The position numbers were made by a program, and so were the translations under genes. The notes below the pieces were generated by a model. The model made no database searches. It had not been told where the DNA came from and worked only from the letters and a program-made list of their open reading frames with translations. This document shows positions 47,307-59,078 of a stretch of DNA of 64,000 nucleotides, one piece after another. This DNA comes from an uncultured Pelagibacteraceae bacterium (GTDB lineage: Bacteria; Pseudomonadota; Alphaproteobacteria; Pelagibacterales; Pelagibacteraceae): contig CACBIC010000001.1 of NCBI GenBank assembly GCA_902539235.1, positions 1-64,000 of the forward strand, read 5' to 3'. Position 1 is the stretch's first letter, and each line of letters begins with the position of its first letter.

Positions 47307-48620
47307 TTAGCTTTTTAATTTTAATTGGATTTTATCAAGATTTAATATTTCACTTTGAGAGTTTAATTCTTTAAATTCAAAATTGTCTCCATCAGATTTT
47401 GAACCTATAATTATTTGATAAGGAACCCCAATTAAGTCATGTTTTTTAAATTTATTTGACATATTTTCATCAACATCGTCTAACAATACGTCAACATTTT
47501 GTTTTTTAAGTTTTTTGTAAACTTTTTCAGCTTTTTCTAAGTTTTCTTTATTATTTTTAGAAATGCTTGGGATAATTACAACATCAAATGGCGATATTGA
47601 TTTAGGCCATTTCATTATATCTTTGGTGTAATTTGCTTCAATAATTGCACCAACCAATCTTGAAACACCTATTCCATATGAACCCATTTTTACTGATGTT
47701 TTCCTTCCATCTTTATCATCAATTAAACAATTCATAGGTTTAGAATACTTATCGCTAAAATAAAAAATATGACCTACTTCAATACCTTTGGTTATCATTT
47801 GATTTTCTTTTTTAACATGATTATCAAAATCTGCTTTTTTATATTTTTCATCTGTGACTGCATATATTTTGCTTATATCTTCTCTCATTTTACTTAGAGA
47901 GTCATCATTTAGTTCATACTGATTAAGATTAATATCAATAATATTTTTATCAGCGTAAATCTTACTTTCTCCAGTCTCTGCAATTATTACAAATTCATGT
48001 GAAAGATCTCCTCCAATAGGGCCTGTATCAGCAGCCATTGGTATAGCTTTTAAACCTAGTCTGCTAAATGTTTTTAAATAAGAAAAAAACATTTTATTGT
48101 AAGATTTATTTGCCTCTTCATCTGAAAGATCAAAAGAGTATGCATCTTTCATATAAAATTCTTTACATCTCATAACTCCAAACCGTGGTCTAATTTCATC
48201 TCTAAATTTCCACTGTATGTGATAAAGAAGTTGAGGTAGAGACTTATAAGATTTAACACTTGATCGGAATACATCTGTAATTAATTCCTCATTAGTAGGT
48301 CCATAAAGCATTTCCCTTCCTTGACGATCCTTAATTCTCAACATCTCTTCACCATAATCGTCATATCTTCCGCTTTCTTTCCATATTTCAGACGATTGTA
48401 TTGTTGGCATCAACATTTCTTGAGCACCAATTGCATTTTGTTCCTCTCTGACAATTTGCTCAATTTTTTTCATAACTTTAAAACCAAGTGGAAGCCAAGA
48501 ATAAATACCCGCTGAAGATTGTTTTATCATACCTGTTCTAAGCATTAATTGATGTGATTTAATTTTTGCTTCTGCTGGAAGGTCTTTCGAGATAGGTATA
48601 AAAAGTTTTGAAAGAAACAT
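47307..48620 (-). CDS. proS: Prolyl-tRNA synthetase (short alphaproteobacterial type)
   Basis: LMLRTGMIKQSSAGIYSWLPLGFKVMKKIEQIVREE, QWKFRDEIRPRFGVMRCKEFYMKDAYSFD. Confidence 0.96.
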   Translation of the reverse strand: MFLSKLFIPISKDLPAEAKIKSHQLMLRTGMIKQSSAGIYSWLPLGFKVMKKIEQIVREEQNAIGAQEMLMPTIQSSEIWKESGRYDDYGEEMLRIKDRQGREMLYGPTNEELITDVFRSSVKSYKSLPQLLYHIQWKFRDEIRPRFGVMRCKEFYMKDAYSFDLSDEEANKSYNKMFFSYLKTFSRLGLKAIPMAADTGPIGGDLSHEFVIIAETGESKIYADKNIIDINLNQYELNDDSLSKMREDISKIYAVTDEKYKKADFDNHVKKENQMITKGIEVGHIFYFSDKYSKPMNCLIDDKDGRKTSVKMGSYGIGVSRLVGAIIEANYTKDIMKWPKSISPFDVVIIPSISKNNKENLEKAEKVYKKLKKQNVDVLLDDVDENMSNKFKKHDLIGVPYQIIIGSKSDGDNFEFKELNSQSEILNLDKIQLKLKS

Positions 48621-48875
48621 TTATTGTAAAAATTCTCTTAAATTTAATAGTTCTGCTTCAGCAAGATAATATATTACTGAAAATATTACAGTAGTAATTA
48701 AAGTAGTAATAAAAAATTTTTTTGCAATATTTGGATTTTTTGGAGCTCCGGGATCCATTCCCTCAATTTTTTCCTTAAAAACTTCCTTATTTGATTGAAT
48801 TCCGATTGGTAGTACTGAAAAAAAAATTATCCACCAAATCATTACGTAAACGATTATAGAGCCTGTTATACCCAT
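48621..48875 (-). CDS. DUF1467 family membrane protein
   Basis: Two TM segments, WWIIFFSVLPIGIQS...GAPKNPNIAKKFFITT; position between proS and rnj as in alphaproteobacteria. Confidence 0.85.
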   Translation of the reverse strand: MGITGSIIVYVMIWWIIFFSVLPIGIQSNKEVFKEKIEGMDPGAPKNPNIAKKFFITTLITTVIFSVIYYLAEAELLNLREFLQ

Positions 48876-50536
48876 TAAATCCTAGCAATATTGATATTAG
48901 TAAACGGTTTTTTTCCTGTTTTTTCTCTTACTATTCTTCTACAATTTTGTTTGAGAGTTTCAATCAAATTTTGTTGCTGTTTTTTATTATCCATTGAGAA
49001 AGTTCTGCATATATTCATTATTTCATCTTCCATATCAAATAGAAAAGTATTTTCCTCGCTCTTTTCAGGTATGCCTTTGTAAGAAATGACTGGTTTTTTA
49101 ATATTACCATTATTTGTAACAATTAAAGTAATCTCAAGATATCCATTCAAAGATAAATTTTTTCTATCTTTTATAGATTTCGAGTCTGTTTCAACATTTA
49201 CATTTCCATCAAGATAAATCTTACCAGATGGCGCCTTATCAATTATTTCTGGTTTATTTCCTGGTAAAATTTTTATTATGTCTCCGTTTTCAATTAATAA
49301 TGTTTTTGGAATTTGCATTTCTTTAGCAAAAGAAACGTGTTCTGCCATATGTCTATGCTCTCCATGAACAGGTATTACACATTGGGGTTTAACCCAATTA
49401 TACATATCTTTCAAATCATCTCTATTAGGGTGTCCAGAAACATGAACAAAAGCATTTTCTTCACTAATCATTTCCATCTTATTTTTTACTATCAAATTTT
49501 GTAAGTGATATAATTTTTTTTCATTGCCTGGGATAATTTTTGAGGAAAAAATAACACAATCTCCACATTCCAAGAATACTTCCGGATGAACACCATTGAT
49601 TATTCTATTGATAGCTCCCATTGGTTCTCCTTGACTCCCAGTGGCTAAATATAAGATTTTATTTTTTGAAACTTTTTTTGCGTCTTTTGGCTCTAAAGGT
49701 TCAACAAGACCTTTTAGATAGCCACATTTTCTAGCAGCCTTATAAATTCGCTGCATTGATCTACCTACCAGACAAATATTTCTTCCAGTTTTTTTTGCAC
49801 AGTAAAAAATAGACTCCATTCTAGCCACGTTTGAGGCAAATGATGTCACTAAAATCCTGTTGGTTTTAATTTCCATTATTCTTAAAAGACTATCTCTAAC
49901 TTCAGACTCTGATCCTGCCCTCCCTGGGCTAAATATATTGGTCGAATCGCATATCATTGCTGACACACCTTTATTACCAATAGATTTTAGTTTCTGTTCA
50001 TCAATCTGACTTCCAATTAGTGGATTTGGATCAATTTTCCAATCACCCGTATGCAAAACTGTTCCAAGAGGAGTTTTAATGCTTAGACCATTCGGCTCTA
50101 ATATAGAGTGAGTTAGTGTAACAAAATCAATCTCGAAATTTCCAAGTTTTATTTTACTGTTAAGTGCAACAACTTCCAGATAAGACGAAATTTCAATTTT
50201 CTTCTCCTTAAATTTTTCAAAAATAAGTGCAGCAGTAAATGGTGTTGCATATATTTTACATTTTAAGTAAGGCCATATATGTGCGACTGCCCCAATGTGA
50301 TCTTCGTGAGCATGAGTAAGAACAATTCCTAACAAATCATCTTTTTTATCTATTATAAAACCCGCATCAGGCATGATTAGATCAACTCCAGGAACTGAAT
50401 CGTCAGCGAATGAAACACCCATATCTACAATAATCCATTTTTGATCATCTTCTTTTCCATAGGCATACAAATTCATATTCGCGCCTATCTCACCTGATCC
50501 CCCTAAAGGACAAAAAAGTAATTCTTCTTTGCTCAT
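48875..50536 (-). CDS. rnj: Ribonuclease J
   Basis: LTHAHEDHIGAVAHIWPYL, HTGDWKID, GSQGEPMGAI, HVSGHPNRDDLKDMYNWVKPQCVIPVHGEHRHM. Confidence 0.95.
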   Translation of the reverse strand: MSKEELLFCPLGGSGEIGANMNLYAYGKEDDQKWIIVDMGVSFADDSVPGVDLIMPDAGFIIDKKDDLLGIVLTHAHEDHIGAVAHIWPYLKCKIYATPFTAALIFEKFKEKKIEISSYLEVVALNSKIKLGNFEIDFVTLTHSILEPNGLSIKTPLGTVLHTGDWKIDPNPLIGSQIDEQKLKSIGNKGVSAMICDSTNIFSPGRAGSESEVRDSLLRIMEIKTNRILVTSFASNVARMESIFYCAKKTGRNICLVGRSMQRIYKAARKCGYLKGLVEPLEPKDAKKVSKNKILYLATGSQGEPMGAINRIINGVHPEVFLECGDCVIFSSKIIPGNEKKLYHLQNLIVKNKMEMISEENAFVHVSGHPNRDDLKDMYNWVKPQCVIPVHGEHRHMAEHVSFAKEMQIPKTLLIENGDIIKILPGNKPEIIDKAPSGKIYLDGNVNVETDSKSIKDRKNLSLNGYLEITLIVTNNGNIKKPVISYKGIPEKSEENTFLFDMEDEIMNICRTFSMDNKKQQQNLIETLKQNCRRIVREKTGKKPFTNINIARI

Positions 50537-51279
50537 AATAATTCTTTATAAACTTTTGAAACTCCTTTGATCGTTATATTTTGATCAACAATAACATTTC
50601 TCTTAATAACTTTTTGAAATAAATTAGCGTATCCACCCGTAAGTATAATTTTATAATTCATTTTCCAATTATGTGTAATCTTATTAATTATATTATTTAT
50701 TAACCCATCATAACCCCAAATAAATCCTGCGTTTAAGGCATCTTTAGTATTTTTACCATAGCTCTTTTGTTTATTTTTCAAACTAAAAATAGGAAGCAAG
50801 GCAGTAGATTGACTTAAATTTTTAATAGATAGTTTCACACCTGGAGCGATAACACCGCCTTCGTAAGCTCCATTTCTTACAATATCAAATGTAGTAGCTG
50901 TTCCAAAATCTATAATTAGACAATTTTTAAATCTTTTTGCTTCGACAGAATTAACAATTCTATCAGAGCCTAATTGTTTGATATTTCTTATATTTATTTT
51001 AATTATCTTTTTCAAATTTAGATTTTTTATTTCAAAAATCTTATAATTAGCTTTCTTTAGAACTTTTTTTATTTTTTTTAAAGCTAGTGGTACAACGCAT
51101 GAAAAAAGCACTTCTCTTTTAATATTTTTTTTTGAAAGTTTTTTGAAAATATTGTTAATATAGCCTTTCAAATAAATTTTTTTTGTATCAAAAATTACCG
51201 ACTTTAATATTTTTGATTTATCATTTAAAACACAAATTCTTGTTGATGTATTTCCGATATCTCCGATGATATAATGCAT
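50533..51279 (-). CDS. coaX: Type III pantothenate kinase
   Basis: GDIGNTSTRICVL, GSDRIVNSVEAKR, IIDFGTATTFDIV, GGVIAPG. Confidence 0.93.
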   Translation of the reverse strand: MHYIIGDIGNTSTRICVLNDKSKILKSVIFDTKKIYLKGYINNIFKKLSKKNIKREVLFSCVVPLALKKIKKVLKKANYKIFEIKNLNLKKIIKINIRNIKQLGSDRIVNSVEAKRFKNCLIIDFGTATTFDIVRNGAYEGGVIAPGVKLSIKNLSQSTALLPIFSLKNKQKSYGKNTKDALNAGFIWGYDGLINNIINKITHNWKMNYKIILTGGYANLFQKVIKRNVIVDQNITIKGVSKVYKELL

Positions 51280-51284
51280 TTGTA

Positions 51285-51851
51285 TTATTTATATTTCCTT
51301 TTAAGATCCACGAATGAAAATTTATTTTTTTCACTAAGGAGTTTCTCGTAAGCAATTAATATATCTTTCATAATTTTTTGGTTATTAACCTTTTTTTTTA
51401 ATATATTTTTTAAGCAAGTTGATTTAAAGCTTTTGTTTTCTGGAGCTATATTAGTATTTAGACCTATACCTACAATTAAATAATCGAAGTTGTTAAATTT
51501 AATTAACTCCTGCAAAATCCCACAAAATTTCTTTTTATTAAATAGGATGTCATTCGGCCATTTAATTCTTATTTTTTTGGAAATATTTTTTGAGATGACT
51601 TTTTTAAGTAAAAACGCATTTAGTACAGCGAATTGTTTAAAATTAATTTTTTTTTGGTCGAGCTTAAAAAATAAAGAAATAAAAAGATTACCTTTTTCGG
51701 AAATCCACTTTTTTCCAACTCTTCCTCTCCCATTAGTTTGTTGTTCAGAGGTAACTAGCATCGGGCAAGAATTATTTTTTTTAATAAGCTTTAAAGCGAT
51801 GTCATTCGTACTTTTTACTTTTTTATATTTTTTTAACTTAATCTTCATCAA
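51285..51851 (-). CDS. birA: Biotin--[acetyl-CoA-carboxylase] ligase
   Basis: STNDIALKL, TSEQQTNGRGRVGKKWISEKGNLFIS, IKWPNDILFNKKKFCGIL, LIVGIGLNTN. Confidence 0.92.
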   Translation of the reverse strand: MMKIKLKKYKKVKSTNDIALKLIKKNNSCPMLVTSEQQTNGRGRVGKKWISEKGNLFISLFFKLDQKKINFKQFAVLNAFLLKKVISKNISKKIRIKWPNDILFNKKKFCGILQELIKFNNFDYLIVGIGLNTNIAPENKSFKSTCLKNILKKKVNNQKIMKDILIAYEKLLSEKNKFSFVDLKRKYK

Positions 51852-53263
51852 CTAATGAATAAAGAATTAACTAAATTATTTAAAATGGATGGATATAAAA
51901 AAAATGTTATTAAGATTGTGCAGCTAGCAAAAATAGAAATTTGAGCGGTTCTATTTTTTGTTTGTTCAAAAGCAATAATACTGTCATCAAAATAAATAGT
52001 TTTTATAATTTTAAGGTAGTAAAAGGCTGACATTACAGTTGTAAGCAAACCTATAATTGCTAGTGTGTACATTTCTCTCTCTAATACCGCAACAAAAACA
52101 TAAAATTTAGCAAAAAATCCTCCAAGCGGTGGAACTCCCGCCAAAGAAAATAAAATTATTAAAAATGAAATTGCTAGAAGAGGATGTTTTTTTGAAATGC
52201 CAGATAAATCAGAAATATTTTCTCTATATTGTCCATCTTTTTTCAATAAATACAAACAAGAGAAAGCTCCAATATTCATGATTACGTAAATTGAAATATA
52301 AACTATTGCACTTTCATAACCTGAAACTGATCCAGTGGCAACTCCAGCTAGAGCATAACCAATATGCCCTATAGAACTATATGCGAGAAGTCTTTTAAAA
52401 TTTTTTTGTACCATAGCTGCAACAGCGCCTAAAATCATCGAAGCAATTGAAATAAATATTATAATTGTTTGCCATTCTAATAAAATATTTGAAAATGGTA
52501 TAAACATAAATTTTATTAATAAAGCTAAACCAGCTACTTTTGGTACAACGGCAAAGTAGCTTGTTATAGATGTTGGCGCCCCTTCGTAAACATCTGGGGT
52601 CCACATGTGAAAGGGCACTGCAGATACCTTGAAAGCAAGACCTACTAATATAAATACCATTGCAAATACTGCTCCTGTATTTTCTTTATTAAGTTGACTA
52701 GCAATTAAATCGAAATTTGTAGAACCGGTAAATCCATATAATAACGAACATCCATATAATAATAAACCTGAGGATAACGCGCTTAATACAAAATACTTTA
52801 TTCCTGACTCTGTTGATCTCAAATTATCTCTATCTATTGATGCAAGAATATAAAGTGATAAAGATTGTAATTCTAAACCTAAATAAAAAAGTATTAAATC
52901 ATTAGAACTTACCATAAAAAACATCCCTAAAATTGATAACAAAATTATTATAGGGTATTCAAACTTATCAAGTTTATTTTCAACAATGAAATTTTTAGAT
53001 GAGTTAAGAACAAATAATGACGATAAAAGTATCAGAACTTTAAAGTAATTAGAAAAAGCATCCCTAGTAAAACTTTCTAAAAATATCTTTTCTTCATTAT
53101 TTGGACTAGAGATTATAATTGCAATAGTTATAATTATTATTAAAGAGGTAAGGTTAAAAATTATATTAAAACTTTTTTTTAAAAAGACGCCAATCATTAA
53201 GATAGAAAAAGTTGACAAAGATAAGAAGATTTCAGGAATCAATATATTTAAATTAGTAATCAT
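51848..53263 (-). CDS. nuoN: NADH-quinone oxidoreductase subunit N
   Basis: LGLELQSLSLYILAS, KVSAVPFHMWTPDVYEGAPTSIT, LLAYSSIGHIGYALAG. Confidence 0.96.
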   Translation of the reverse strand: MITNLNILIPEIFLSLSTFSILMIGVFLKKSFNIIFNLTSLIIIITIAIIISSPNNEEKIFLESFTRDAFSNYFKVLILLSSLFVLNSSKNFIVENKLDKFEYPIIILLSILGMFFMVSSNDLILFYLGLELQSLSLYILASIDRDNLRSTESGIKYFVLSALSSGLLLYGCSLLYGFTGSTNFDLIASQLNKENTGAVFAMVFILVGLAFKVSAVPFHMWTPDVYEGAPTSITSYFAVVPKVAGLALLIKFMFIPFSNILLEWQTIIIFISIASMILGAVAAMVQKNFKRLLAYSSIGHIGYALAGVATGSVSGYESAIVYISIYVIMNIGAFSCLYLLKKDGQYRENISDLSGISKKHPLLAISFLIILFSLAGVPPLGGFFAKFYVFVAVLEREMYTLAIIGLLTTVMSAFYYLKIIKTIYFDDSIIAFEQTKNRTAQISIFASCTILITFFLYPSILNNLVNSLFIS

Positions 53264-53265
53264 CT

Positions 53266-54741
53266 TTAATTTGAAATTAGCGCTAATTGATAATTATCGA
53301 TTAAGCTATTAACTGATACATTAAAAGTTTCCATTAACGGGAATGGGTAAAAACCAAAAAATATCACAAAGAAAGCTAATGTCGCTAACATTATAATTTC
53401 AGATTTGTTGACATCACTTAAATTTTTGATTTCTACATTATTTATTGTTCCAAAAATCACTCTTTTTGTAAGCCATAACATATAGGCTGCACCAAGAACT
53501 ACTCCAAACGTTGCTAACATTGCAGCTAAGTAACTTTTTTGAAAAGCCCCTGTTAATACTAGAAATTCGCCCAAAAATCCCGAAGTTCCAGGTAGTCCAA
53601 GAGCAGCCAAAGCAAATACTATAAATAAAAAAGAGTATTTAGGTAAATAACTAACTAAACCTCCATATGAACTTATCATTCTTGAATGAAGCCTGTCATA
53701 GACAACCCCTACACACAAAAATAGTGCTGCAGAAATAAGACCGTGACTTATCATTTGATATATACTTCCTTCTATACCTTGTTTTGTTAATGTAAAAATA
53801 CCTAAAGTCACATAGCCCATATGAGCAACTGATGAATAGGCAATTAATTTTTTCATATCGTCCTGCATTAATGCAACTAATGATGTATAAATTATTGCAA
53901 TTATACTTAAAGAATAAATAAGTGGTGTAAAATATTCTGACGCTATAGGAAACATAGGAATTGAAAATCTCAGAAATCCGTATCCAGCCATTTTTAATAG
54001 TATCGCTGCCAGTATAACAGATCCAGCAGTTGGCGCCTCTACATGTGCGTCCGGAAGCCAAGTATGAACTGGCCACATTGGCATTTTTACAGCAAAAGAA
54101 CTTAAAAATGCTAGCCAAAGTATATTTTGATAATCTTTTGGAATTTTAATTTTATAAATCTCAGTTATATCAGTTGTACCAGTTAACCAATAAATAACTA
54201 TTATAGCCACTAGCATTAAAACTGATCCAAGTAGAGTAAATAAAAAGAACTTAAATGCAGAATAAACTCTTCTAGGACCTCCCCATACCCCAATTATCAA
54301 AAACATTGGAATTAAACCTGCCTCAAAAAATAAATAAAATATAACGAGATCAAGTGAGCAAAACACACCGATCATAAAAGTTTCTAAAATTAATATTGCG
54401 ATAAGAAACTCTTTAACTCTTGTCTTAATACTATTTATACATGAAATTATGCATATAGGTGTGATGAAGGTAGTTAAAACTATAAATAAAATTGAAATTC
54501 CATCTACCCCTAATTTAAATTTTATATAATTGTTTATCCAGGATTTTTCTTCAACAAATTGAAATTCTGCACTGTTATTATCTAAAGAATACCATAAAAA
54601 CAAAGAAAGTAGGAAAGTAGCAATACTACTAAATAAAGATATATAAATAGAATTATGATTTTTTTTATCTCTTGATAAAAATATAAAGAGTGAACTTAAA
54701 AGTGGTAAAAAAATTAAAGTGGAAAGAATAGGAAAATTCAT
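53266..54741 (-). CDS. nuoM: NADH-quinone oxidoreductase subunit M
   Basis: FFEAGLIPMFLIIGVWGGPRRVYSAFKFFL, AVKMPMWPVHTWLPDAHVEAPTAGSVILA. Confidence 0.96.
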   Translation of the reverse strand: MNFPILSTLIFLPLLSSLFIFLSRDKKNHNSIYISLFSSIATFLLSLFLWYSLDNNSAEFQFVEEKSWINNYIKFKLGVDGISILFIVLTTFITPICIISCINSIKTRVKEFLIAILILETFMIGVFCSLDLVIFYLFFEAGLIPMFLIIGVWGGPRRVYSAFKFFLFTLLGSVLMLVAIIVIYWLTGTTDITEIYKIKIPKDYQNILWLAFLSSFAVKMPMWPVHTWLPDAHVEAPTAGSVILAAILLKMAGYGFLRFSIPMFPIASEYFTPLIYSLSIIAIIYTSLVALMQDDMKKLIAYSSVAHMGYVTLGIFTLTKQGIEGSIYQMISHGLISAALFLCVGVVYDRLHSRMISSYGGLVSYLPKYSFLFIVFALAALGLPGTSGFLGEFLVLTGAFQKSYLAAMLATFGVVLGAAYMLWLTKRVIFGTINNVEIKNLSDVNKSEIIMLATLAFFVIFFGFYPFPLMETFNVSVNSLIDNYQLALISN

Positions 54742-54742
54742 T

Positions 54743-56650
54743 TTATTTTAAAATTAAATAAGTTAATAAAATTGATAAACCCAATAACATTACGAAAGCG
54801 TAATCATAAATAAATCCAGTTTGTAAACGACCAGTTTTATTTGATATCATTTTTACTAATTTAGAGATGCCATTTGGACCAAACTTGTCTATGACTCCTA
54901 TATCGCCATTTTTCCAGAAAAAAGAGCCAATTTTTTTTGATGGTTCTACAAAAATTTTTTCATATAATTCGTCTATATACCATTTATTCAATAAAAAATT
55001 ATATAAAGGACTATTAGTTTTTTTAAAATTATCAAGAATTTTTGGATTTAAAATGTATAAGTAATAAGAAATTGGTATTGCTATTGAAACTAAAACTGGA
55101 GTAATTAACAAAAACCAAATTGGGATCGCTTCGTGTTTTATTTCATTTAAGAAAAAAATTGACACCTGCCAGAAATCCATACTGTGATGACCTATAAAAG
55201 TGTTTTTGAAAAAGTAACCTGAGAATACTGCACCTAAGCCTAAAAAAAATAGTGGAATTAACATAGCTATTGGTGACTCGTGAGTATCATTTAATGAAAT
55301 CTTTGTATTATTGTATGAGCCATGAAATGTTTTAAAGAATAATCTCCATGAATAAATTGAAGTTAAAAAAGCTGTAAAGATGCCTATTGTTGCTGCATAA
55401 TTTCCAATATGAGAATTTTTTAAATAAGCGAATTCAATAATCGCGTCTTTTGAAAAAAAACCTGAAAGAAAAGGGAAACCTGTTAATGCAAGCGTTCCTA
55501 TTAACATGTAAAAATAGGTAAAAGGTAGTCTCTTTCTCACCCCGCCCATTCTTCTGATATCTTGCTCATCCTTAAAAGCATGTATTACAGATCCAGCTCC
55601 TAAAAATAGAAGCGCTTTGAAAAAAGCGTGTGTAAATAAATGAAACATAGCAACATGATATGCGCCGACACCAGCAGCAAAAAACATATAGCCTAATTGA
55701 CTGCAAGTTGAGTAGGCAACTATTTTTTTTATATCATTTTGAACTAGCGCAACAGATGCAGCAAAAATTGCAGTTATCATTCCAACTATCGTAACTAAAT
55801 TTAGTGCGACTTGAGAATATTCAAACATGGGTGAACACCTAACGACTAGAAAGACGCCAGCAGTTACCATAGTAGCTGCATGAATTAAAGCTGATACTGG
55901 TGTAGGACCCTCCATAGCATCAGGTAACCAAGTATGAAGTAAAAATTGTGCAGATTTTCCCATTGCACCAATAAAAAGAAATACACAAATTAAAGTAACT
56001 AAATTTAATTCAAATCCAAAAAAAATTAGTTTTTTTTCAGCATACTGTTCTGTGATATTAAATACTTCGTCGAAGTTAATAGTACCGAAAAAGAAAAAAA
56101 TTAAAAAAATTGCAATAGCTAATCCAAAATCACCAATTCTGTTTACTATAAATGCTTTTATTGCAGCATCATTAGCTGTTTCTTTTTTATACCAAAAACC
56201 TATCAATAAATAAGAACACAAACCAACTCCTTCCCATCCAAAAAAGAGCTGTAAAAAATTATCCGAAACAACTAAGGCTAACATTGAAAAAGTGAACAAT
56301 GATAAATAGGACATAAATCTTGGCTTATGCGGATCGTGGCTCATATATCCGATAGAATAAATATGCACTAGAGCTGATATGAAAGTTACTACAACTAACA
56401 TCACTGAGCTTAATGGATCAATATTTATTGACCAATTAGCAGTAAAATCACCAGAACTTATCCATTCGAAAATTTTATAATTCCCGTAAATGTCATTATG
56501 GAAACCGTTCCAGAAAACTATAATTGATAAAACTGCTGAAATGCTAACAAGGAAACTTGTAATTATTTCTGAGAAATATTTTGTTGCCGACTTGCCTAAA
56601 TATCCAATTATCGAACCGAGTAATGGTAAAAATAAAATTGCGTACTCCAT
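54743..56650 (-). CDS. nuoL: NADH-quinone oxidoreductase subunit L
   Basis: FFGWEGVGLCSYLLIGFWY, GKSAQFLLHTWLPDAMEGPTPVSALIHAATMVTAGVF. Confidence 0.96.
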   Translation of the reverse strand: MEYAILFLPLLGSIIGYLGKSATKYFSEIITSFLVSISAVLSIIVFWNGFHNDIYGNYKIFEWISSGDFTANWSINIDPLSSVMLVVVTFISALVHIYSIGYMSHDPHKPRFMSYLSLFTFSMLALVVSDNFLQLFFGWEGVGLCSYLLIGFWYKKETANDAAIKAFIVNRIGDFGLAIAIFLIFFFFGTINFDEVFNITEQYAEKKLIFFGFELNLVTLICVFLFIGAMGKSAQFLLHTWLPDAMEGPTPVSALIHAATMVTAGVFLVVRCSPMFEYSQVALNLVTIVGMITAIFAASVALVQNDIKKIVAYSTCSQLGYMFFAAGVGAYHVAMFHLFTHAFFKALLFLGAGSVIHAFKDEQDIRRMGGVRKRLPFTYFYMLIGTLALTGFPFLSGFFSKDAIIEFAYLKNSHIGNYAATIGIFTAFLTSIYSWRLFFKTFHGSYNNTKISLNDTHESPIAMLIPLFFLGLGAVFSGYFFKNTFIGHHSMDFWQVSIFFLNEIKHEAIPIWFLLITPVLVSIAIPISYYLYILNPKILDNFKKTNSPLYNFLLNKWYIDELYEKIFVEPSKKIGSFFWKNGDIGVIDKFGPNGISKLVKMISNKTGRLQTGFIYDYAFVMLLGLSILLTYLILK

Positions 56651-56962
56651 TTAACCCTTCATTCCATGTATATCTTCTACTCTAATAGAGCCTCTATTTC
56701 TGTAATAAACAACAATTATAGCTAATCCGATTGCAGCTTCAGCAGCGGCAACAGTTAAGATTAACATTGTAAAAATTTGACCTACAATATCTCCAGAAAA
56801 AATCGAGAATGAAATTAAATTTATGTTCACAGCTAGTAAAATTAGTTCTATTGACATTAAAATTACAATTACATTTTTTCTGTTTAAAAAAATTCCAATT
56901 ACACCTAGAAAAAAAATTATTGCTCCTAATGATAAGTAGTGGCCTAAACCAATTTCAATCAT
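56651..56962 (-). CDS. nuoK: NADH-quinone oxidoreductase subunit K
   Basis: [44 protein letters not shown]. Confidence 0.96.
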   Translation of the reverse strand: MIEIGLGHYLSLGAIIFFLGVIGIFLNRKNVIVILMSIELILLAVNINLISFSIFSGDIVGQIFTMLILTVAAAEAAIGLAIIVVYYRNRGSIRVEDIHGMKG

Positions 56963-57581
56963 CTAATTTTACTCCTTCATTAGATTTTACATCTTTGAGC
57001 TCAACAGCAGTTGATGGATTTCTTGAAATTTGTGTAAAATAACTCTGTTTTTTAACTCCTACTCGTTCTCTAAATGTTAAAAGTATAGCACCGATCATCG
57101 CTAGAAGAAGCACTACTCCTGCTAATTGAAAATATAAAATATAATCAGTATACATAACCAGACCTAATTGGTGAGTGTTAGAAATATTAGAAAGCACTAA
57201 TGTACTGCTAGACATCACATCCTCTTTGTATTTCCAACCTCCTACGACAACCAGTAATTCAAGAAGAATTAATACACTAACTATTAAACCGGTTGGGATA
57301 TGAGTTGATTTTTTTCCTATAAACCACGATTGTTTTTGTTCAGCTACGTTAAGCATCATGACAACAAATAAAAACAAAACTGCTACCGCGCCTACATACA
57401 CAATTAATAGAATCATTCCTAAAAACTCAGCACCAACCATGATGAACAAACATCCAACTGAGATAAAATCTAATATCAAAAAGAAAACTGAATTAATTGT
57501 ACTTCTTGAAGTTATTACCATTAAGGAAGAAAAAATTGCAATTATTGAGAAAAAATAAAAGAAAATTGAGTGAACTATCAT
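56955..57581 (-). CDS. nuoJ: NADH-quinone oxidoreductase subunit J
   Basis: [27 protein letters not shown]. Confidence 0.95.
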   Translation of the reverse strand: MIVHSIFFYFFSIIAIFSSLMVITSRSTINSVFFLILDFISVGCLFIMVGAEFLGMILLIVYVGAVAVLFLFVVMMLNVAEQKQSWFIGKKSTHIPTGLIVSVLILLELLVVVGGWKYKEDVMSSSTLVLSNISNTHQLGLVMYTDYILYFQLAGVVLLLAMIGAILLTFRERVGVKKQSYFTQISRNPSTAVELKDVKSNEGVKLDD

Positions 57582-58067
57582 CTATCTGTATGGCTTATCA
57601 AGCTTAATATTCTTAGCTAACACTGACTCCCATCTATCTCCATTATCTAAAAGTTTTTCTTTATTGTAGTAAAGTTCTTCTCTTGTTTCAGTAGCAAATT
57701 CAAAATTCGGTCCTTGCACTATTGCATCAACTGGACAGGACTCTTGGCACAAGCCACAATAAATACATTTAAGCATATCAATATCATATCGAGTTGTTTT
57801 TCTACTACCGTCTGATCTCTCAGTCGACTCAATGGTTATAGCTTGAGCGGGACACACTGCTTCACATAATTTACATGCAATGCACCTTTCTTCACCGTTT
57901 GGATATCTTCTAAGTGCGTGTTCACCTCTCATACGTGGGCTAATTGCTCCTTTTTCAAAAGGGTAATTTATAGTTTTTGATTTTCTGAATAACTCCTTAA
58001 TTGCCATGTATAATCCAGATATAAACTCGAAGAGGAATATAATTTTTAAAAGTCTGACAATATTCAT
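57582..58067 (-). CDS. nuoI: NADH-quinone oxidoreductase subunit I
   Basis: Two 4Fe-4S motifs [16 protein letters not shown] and [16 protein letters not shown]. Confidence 0.97.
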   Translation of the reverse strand: MNIVRLLKIIFLFEFISGLYMAIKELFRKSKTINYPFEKGAISPRMRGEHALRRYPNGEERCIACKLCEAVCPAQAITIESTERSDGSRKTTRYDIDMLKCIYCGLCQESCPVDAIVQGPNFEFATETREELYYNKEKLLDNGDRWESVLAKNIKLDKPYR

Positions 58068-59074
58068 TAAAAATTTACCTTTGGTAATTTATCAAAATAA
58101 AATAAGAAACTTGCTGTAAATACTAGATAAATTAATGAAAATGGAAGAAATATTTTCCAACCAAGTCTCATTAATTGATCATATCTATACCTTGGAACAA
58201 TAGCTTTAATCAAAGCAAATAGTAAAAATAAAAATAATATTTTTGATATCATCCAGATTGGAGCAGGAATTATATTAAGTGGATAAACATCCATTATAGG
58301 TAACCAACCTCCTAAAAAAAGTATCGATCCCATTGCACACATCAAAAGAATATTTGCATACTCTCCGAGCCAGAACATTGCATACATCATGCCTGAGTAT
58401 TCGGTCTGATAACCTGCAACCAACTCTGCTTCTGCTTCAGGTAAGTCAAATGGTGGCCTGTTTGTTTCTGCAAGTGCAGAGATAAAAAATATTACAAACA
58501 TTGGAAAAAGCGGAATTACATACCATAAGTTTTTTTGCGCAATTACAATATCGTTTAAGTTGAGTGAGCCAACACATAGAAGGACATTAATTATTATTAT
58601 CCCGATTGAAACTTCATATGATACCATTTGTGCTGCAGACCTAATAGCACCTAAGAAAGGATATTTTGAATTTGAGGCCCATCCCCCCATAATTATTCCA
58701 TAAACACCGAGAGAAGAAACTGCGAATAAATATAAAATTCCAACATTTATGTCAGATAAAACTAATTCTTCACTCATCGGAATGACTGCCCATGCAACTA
58801 AAGCTAAAGTCATTGTAATAATTGGTGCAAGAATAAAAACTACTTTATTTGCACTTGCAGGAATAATTATTTCTTTGAAAATATATTTTAAAGCATCAGC
58901 TATAGTTTGAAAAAGTCCAAAAGGTCCAACAACATTTGGTCCTCTTCTTTTTTGAACTAAACCCCAAACTCTTCTATCTAACCATACAATCATGGCTACT
59001 GAAACTAATATTGGAACTAACAGAAAAACAATTTTATAAACTTCTTGTCCAAAAATTTGTAAATATTCAATCAT
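58067..59074 (-). CDS. nuoH: NADH-quinone oxidoreductase subunit H
   Basis: [62 protein letters not shown]. Confidence 0.97.
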   Translation of the reverse strand: MIEYLQIFGQEVYKIVFLLVPILVSVAMIVWLDRRVWGLVQKRRGPNVVGPFGLFQTIADALKYIFKEIIIPASANKVVFILAPIITMTLALVAWAVIPMSEELVLSDINVGILYLFAVSSLGVYGIIMGGWASNSKYPFLGAIRSAAQMVSYEVSIGIIIINVLLCVGSLNLNDIVIAQKNLWYVIPLFPMFVIFFISALAETNRPPFDLPEAEAELVAGYQTEYSGMMYAMFWLGEYANILLMCAMGSILFLGGWLPIMDVYPLNIIPAPIWMISKILFLFLLFALIKAIVPRYRYDQLMRLGWKIFLPFSLIYLVFTASFLFYFDKLPKVNF

Positions 59075-59078
59075 ATAC

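Noticed and set aside
53696-54118. 140-aa alternate-frame ORF inside nuoM
   Set aside because: Cys/Ser/Tyr-rich frame-shifted shadow of a highly conserved membrane protein.
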